Below, piece after piece: positions 30,029 through 32,872 of a stretch of DNA of 32,872 nucleotides. The stretch is from Pseudoroseomonas ludipueritiae. Lineage in GTDB: Bacteria; Pseudomonadota; Alphaproteobacteria; Acetobacterales; Acetobacteraceae. The notes below the pieces were generated by a model. That model ran no database searches. It saw nothing but the letters and a program-made list of their open reading frames with translations, and was not told the origin of the DNA. The DNA lies in the NCBI RefSeq assembly GCF_014490445.1, contig NZ_JACTUZ010000037.1, positions 1 through 32,872 of the forward strand, read 5' to 3'. Positions within the stretch are counted from its first letter, which is position 1, and each line of letters starts with the position of its first letter. The position numbers and the translations under genes were made by a program.

Positions 30029-31380
30029 GCGTCGAAGTCCAATCCACCATGGGCGCTCAGCCCGCCATCCACCGGCACGATGCCGCCGCTGACGAAGCCG
30101 GCGGCGGACGAGAGCAGGAAGGCGGCGACGGCGGCGATCTCCGCCGGGCGCGCCATGCGGCGCAGCGGCACGCGGGGCAGCAGGGTGGGCGCGTCGCCTT
30201 CCACCAGCCCGGCGGCCAGGGCATTCACGCGGATGCCGCTGGCGCCCCATTCGCAGGCCATGGTGCGGGTCAGCATACCCACCGCCGCCGCTTCCGGCCC
30301 CGCCGGGCCGGTATCGGCCAGCCCGATCTGCCCGGCGATGCCCGTCAGGTTGACGATGGCGCCGAACCCCTGGCCCAGCATGATGCGCCCCGCCGCCTGG
30401 GCACCGAGGAAGAGGCGGTCCAGATGGCCCGGCTGCCCGGGGGTGGGGTCGCTGTTCAACACCCCGTCCAGGCGCCCGTGCCGGCCCATCTCCGCCAGCG
30501 GCACCACGCGGGCGCCGCGTGCGCGCAGCATCCCGGCCAGGGCCTGGGCGACCGGCCCCTCCCCCACCGCGATCACCGGCGCGCCCGGCGGCGGCGCCGT
30601 GGGCGCCTTCCCCCGGACGATATTGGCATCCTCGCTGCCGCCATAGGCATGGGAGGCGCCATCGGCCACCAGCAGCGCCCCCGCCATGTAGCTGGCATCC
30701 GGCGAGGCCAGGTGCAGGATGGCGGCGGCGATCTCCTCCGGCGCGCCCATGCGGCCGAGCGGGATGCGCCGCGCCGCCTTGGCCGGGCCCACCCGGCCGT
30801 CGGCGATCAGCTTCTCCACCAGCTCGGTGCGGGTGTAGCCTGGGGCGATGGCATTGACCTGGATGCCATCCTTCGCCCAGGCGCAGGCCTGGTTGCGCGT
30901 CATGGCCACCACGCCGGCCTTGGAGGCGCTGTAGCCATTGCGCAGCGGGATGGCCCGCAGCGCCGCACCGGAAGCGACATTGACGATGGCGCCGCCGCCC
31001 TGTTGCCGCATCAGTGCCGCCGCTTCCTGCGCCGCGCGGGCGCTGCCATCGAGGTTCAGCGCCAGCAGGCTCCGGAAGCCCTCCGGCGTCTGGTCCACCA
31101 CGCTGGTGCCGCCATCGATGCGCCCGGCATTGTTGACCAGCACATCCAGCCGGCCATGGCGCGCGGCGATGCCGGCGATCATCGCCGCCACCTGTGCGCC
31201 ATCGCTCATGTCCACGGCGATGGCCTCATGGCCCGCGCCCAGCTCGGCGGCGCGGGCCTCGGCACGCGCGCCGTCGATATCGGCCAGCAGCACACGGTCA
31301 CCGGCCTGCGCAAAAGCCTGCGCCGTCGCCCAGCCGATGCCGGCGGCGGCGCCGGTGACCAGCACGATGCGTCCCGTCAT
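30025..31380 (-). CDS. Fused double SDR protein; second SDR module lacks catalytic residues
   Basis: A 451-residue protein of two short-chain dehydrogenase modules. Module one (1-248) is complete: VTGAAAGIG (8-16), NNAG (83-86), Ser137, Tyr150 and Lys154 in YSASK, and NAIAPGYTRTE. Module two (about 266-451) keeps the fold landmarks AIVNLTG, TRTMACEW, GIRVNALAAG and FVSGGIVPVDGG, but lacks the triad. By alignment to module one, Ser becomes Gly347, Tyr becomes Ala360 and Lys becomes Ala364. The cofactor loop is also degenerate (VGEGPVA). The second half is thus probably structural, forming an internal pseudo-dimer. It starts 12 bases after the upstream SDR gene and overlaps the CMD gene. Confidence 0.92.
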   Translation of the reverse strand: MTGRIVLVTGAAAGIGWATAQAFAQAGDRVLLADIDGARAEARAAELGAGHEAIAVDMSDGAQVAAMIAGIAARHGRLDVLVNNAGRIDGGTSVVDQTPEGFRSLLALNLDGSARAAQEAAALMRQQGGGAIVNVASGAALRAIPLRNGYSASKAGVVAMTRNQACAWAKDGIQVNAIAPGYTRTELVEKLIADGRVGPAKAARRIPLGRMGAPEEIAAAILHLASPDASYMAGALLVADGASHAYGGSEDANIVRGKAPTAPPPGAPVIAVGEGPVAQALAGMLRARGARVVPLAEMGRHGRLDGVLNSDPTPGQPGHLDRLFLGAQAAGRIMLGQGFGAIVNLTGIAGQIGLADTGPAGPEAAAVGMLTRTMACEWGASGIRVNALAAGLVEGDAPTLLPRVPLRRMARPAEIAAVAAFLLSSAAGFVSGGIVPVDGGLSAHGGLDFDA

Positions 31381-31392
31381 GGCGTGGGCGCC

Positions 31393-32172
31393 TTACTGGT
31401 TGCTGGTGGTGATGCCCCCGTCCACCGCCAGCACCTGGCCGGTGACGAAGCTGGCCTGATCGGTCGCCAGGAAGCAGATGGCCTTGGCGATATCCTCCAC
31501 CGTGCCGAGGCGCCCCAGCGGCGTGCGGGCGATGCGGCGCTGGTCCTTCTCCTCGGTGCGGTGCTTGGCGGTGCCCTCGGTCGGCACGGCGGAGGGCGCG
31601 ATGGCATTGACGCGGATGCCGCGCCCGCCAAGGTCCACCGCCGCCGCGCGGGTGATGCCCATCACCGCCGACTTGATGCCGCTATAGACGATGCTGCCGG
31701 GCGTGGAGCGCAGCCCGGCCGTGGAGGCGACATTGACGATGGAGCCACCCTGGTGGTCCCGCATCACCTCGCCCGCCGCCTGGATGCCCCAGATGACCGA
31801 CTTGAAGCCGATCTCCAGCATCCGGTCCACGGTTTCCGGCGCGATATCCGGCAGGGCCTGGTAGCGCACCCAGGCGGCGTTGTTGACCAGGATGTCGAAA
31901 CGCCCGGCCTTCTCCGCCAGGCCCAGCACCGCCGCGCGCATGCCCTCGCGCGAGGCGACATTCTGCGTCACGCCGATGGCCTTGCCGCCGGCGGCCTCGA
32001 TCTCGGCCACCGCCGCATCGACGAATTCCGGCTTCAGGTCATTGATGCCGACAATGGCGCCCATGGCCGCCATGCGGCGCGCCGTGGCGCGGCCGATGCC
32101 ATGCCCCGCGCCGGTGATCAGCGCGACGCGGCCGGCGAGCAGCCCGGACAGAGCCTGGTCCCCAGTGGTCAT
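31393..32172 (-). CDS. Short-chain dehydrogenase/reductase (SDR)
   Basis: A 259-residue classical SDR with FabG-like layout. The cofactor loop ITGAGHGIGRA lies at 19-29, and NDLKPEF (Asp after the second strand) suggests NAD(H). NNAAW follows, and the catalytic Ser150, Tyr163 and Lys167 (YSGIK) lie in the middle; the end is FVTGQVLAVDGGITTSNQ. ATG 32172 has GGAGGAAACAGGA ahead of it, which decides it over upstream in-frame positions within the ACAD gene. It lies 22 bases downstream of the acyl-CoA dehydrogenase gene and upstream of the double SDR, consistent with successive oxidation of a hydroxyacyl intermediate. Substrate unknown. Confidence 0.94.
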   Translation of the reverse strand: MTTGDQALSGLLAGRVALITGAGHGIGRATARRMAAMGAIVGINDLKPEFVDAAVAEIEAAGGKAIGVTQNVASREGMRAAVLGLAEKAGRFDILVNNAAWVRYQALPDIAPETVDRMLEIGFKSVIWGIQAAGEVMRDHQGGSIVNVASTAGLRSTPGSIVYSGIKSAVMGITRAAAVDLGGRGIRVNAIAPSAVPTEGTAKHRTEEKDQRRIARTPLGRLGTVEDIAKAICFLATDQASFVTGQVLAVDGGITTSNQ

Positions 32173-32194
32173 TCCTGTTTCCTCCAAGTCTCTG

Positions 32195-32872
32195 TCAGGC
32201 GGCTTCGATGAAGCTGGCGGCCACGGCCTCGCGCAGCGCGGGCACACTGCCCTGGGCCTCCAGCGCGCGGATGCGGCGCATGTAGCGGTGCACCGCCACT
32301 TCCCAGGTGAAGCCCATGCCGCCGAAAAGCTGCATGGCGCCCTCGGCGATGGAAGGGCCATGGGTGGTGGCGGCCAGGAAGGCGGTCTGGCGCGCCAGCA
32401 GCGCCGGGCCCGCCTCCAGCTCCACCGTGGTGGCGCGGGTGATGGCGCCGCGGATGCCTTCCAGCCCCAGCTTGTGCCGCGCCAGCAGGTGCCGCACAGC
32501 CTGGTAGGCCACCAGCGGCTTGCCGAACTGGCGGCGGGTGGAGACATGCTCGGCGGCGAGGGTGATGCAGGTCTCGGCCGCGCCCATGATCAGCGCGGCG
32601 CGCAGCACCAGGGCATCGGCCTCCAGCGCCGCGCGGGCACCGGCATCCAGCAACAGCGCGGGCTCGGCGCCCTCCAGCCGCAGCACCTGCTCCGGCACCG
32701 TCACGTCCAGCGTAACGGCCTGTTCCACCTGGCCCCCTTCGGCGGCCACCAGCGCCGCGCCGCCATCGGCCAGCGGCACCAGCACCCAGTCGGCCTCGCC
32801 GGCCATGGGCACGCGGCCCAGGGTGCCGCTGACGCGCCCGCCTTCCAGCCGTGCCGCGCCGCTCCAGGCGAT
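32195..32872 (-). CDS. Acyl-CoA dehydrogenase, C-terminal part (start outside window)
   Basis: The frame is open to the window edge, and the visible 225 residues are the end of the beta domain and the C-terminal four-helix domain of an acyl-CoA dehydrogenase. The edge reads IAWSGAARLEGGRVSGTLGR, the usual mid-domain. Later come AALIMGAAETCITLAAEHVSTRRQFGKPL, AYQAVRHLLARHK and EGAMQLFGGMGFTWEVAVHRYMRR, strong family hallmarks. Internal GTG/ATG codons at 32812 and 32806 are not starts. The catalytic Glu, usually in the GGxGY..E region, cannot be confirmed: the corresponding GGMGFTWE carries Glu in a comparable place. It belongs to the short, FadE-like type found in aromatic or steroid catabolic clusters. 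First visible gene of the minus-strand operon. Confidence 0.92.
   Translation of the reverse strand: MAWSGAARLEGGRVSGTLGRVPMAGEADWVLVPLADGGAALVAAEGGQVEQAVTLDVTVPEQVLRLEGAEPALLLDAGARAALEADALVLRAALIMGAAETCITLAAEHVSTRRQFGKPLVAYQAVRHLLARHKLGLEGIRGAITRATTVELEAGPALLARQTAFLAATTHGPSIAEGAMQLFGGMGFTWEVAVHRYMRRIRALEAQGSVPALREAVAASFIEAA

Noticed and set aside
30010-32211. 733-codon plus-strand frame opposite the SDR genes
   Set aside because: Antisense shadow of two SDR genes with complete motifs.

Overview
The window looks like a chromosomal segment of a GC-rich alphaproteobacterium, most likely an Acetobacteraceae (Roseomonas-like) soil or water organism. The evidence is the strong G/C third-position bias, the wealth of Bug-type (tripartite tricarboxylate transporter, TTT) periplasmic receptors, the HWE-family sensor kinase, and the style of the catabolic operons. 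No rRNA, tRNA, CRISPR array or replication origin was seen. Taxonomy is inference from composition and gene content only.

Layout. (1) 1-6681: the 3' end of a phosphoribosyltransferase converges on, and overlaps, an erythromycin-esterase family gene. Next come a four-PAS HWE histidine kinase, a small Hpt-like protein, a lipoprotein and a D-2-hydroxyacid dehydrogenase-like protein. (2) 6682-8069: a scarred segment of visibly lower GC. It holds a truncated HAD-hydrolase start, one VOC-family gene and a pair of 30-bp imperfect inverted repeats, and looks like a deletion/insertion junction. (3) 8070-12513: a GntR/FCD regulator divergent from a tartrate/D-malate dehydrogenase, followed by a Bug receptor and an MFS transporter.

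(4) 12523-23795: a second GntR/FCD regulator lies divergent from a co-directional run of twelve genes. These are an FAH-family hydrolase, a polysaccharide-deacetylase-like protein, a Bug receptor, an intradiol (hydroxyquinol/catechol-type) ring-cleavage dioxygenase, a complete branched-chain-amino-acid-type ABC importer (SBP, LivH, LivM, LivG, LivF), a 3-hydroxyisobutyrate dehydrogenase-like enzyme, an NTF2-like protein and a MetE-core-like zinc alkyltransferase. Several junctions overlap (ATGA, TGATG), which supports an operon. (5) 23813-25799: an SMP-30/gluconolactonase gene and a convergent Bug receptor gene, each preceded by the same GTTGACCGATCGGTC palindrome about 45-50 bases before its start. 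They are probably co-regulated by one TetR-type repressor not encoded here.

(6) 25798-29232: a LysR regulator divergent from a luciferase-like flavin monooxygenase, a coupled 97-residue protein of unknown function, and another Bug receptor. (7) 29240-32872: a strong hairpin, then a minus-strand operon of acyl-CoA dehydrogenase (cut by the window edge), an SDR, a double-domain SDR with a catalytically dead second half, and a two-domain carboxymuconolactone-decarboxylase-like protein.

Taken together, 8070-32872 reads as a cluster of small-organic-acid and aromatic/heteroaromatic catabolic operons, each with its own regulator and uptake receptor. No gene for the TctA/TctB membrane subunits is present, so all four Bug receptors are orphans within this window. 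The actual substrates cannot be read from the sequence.
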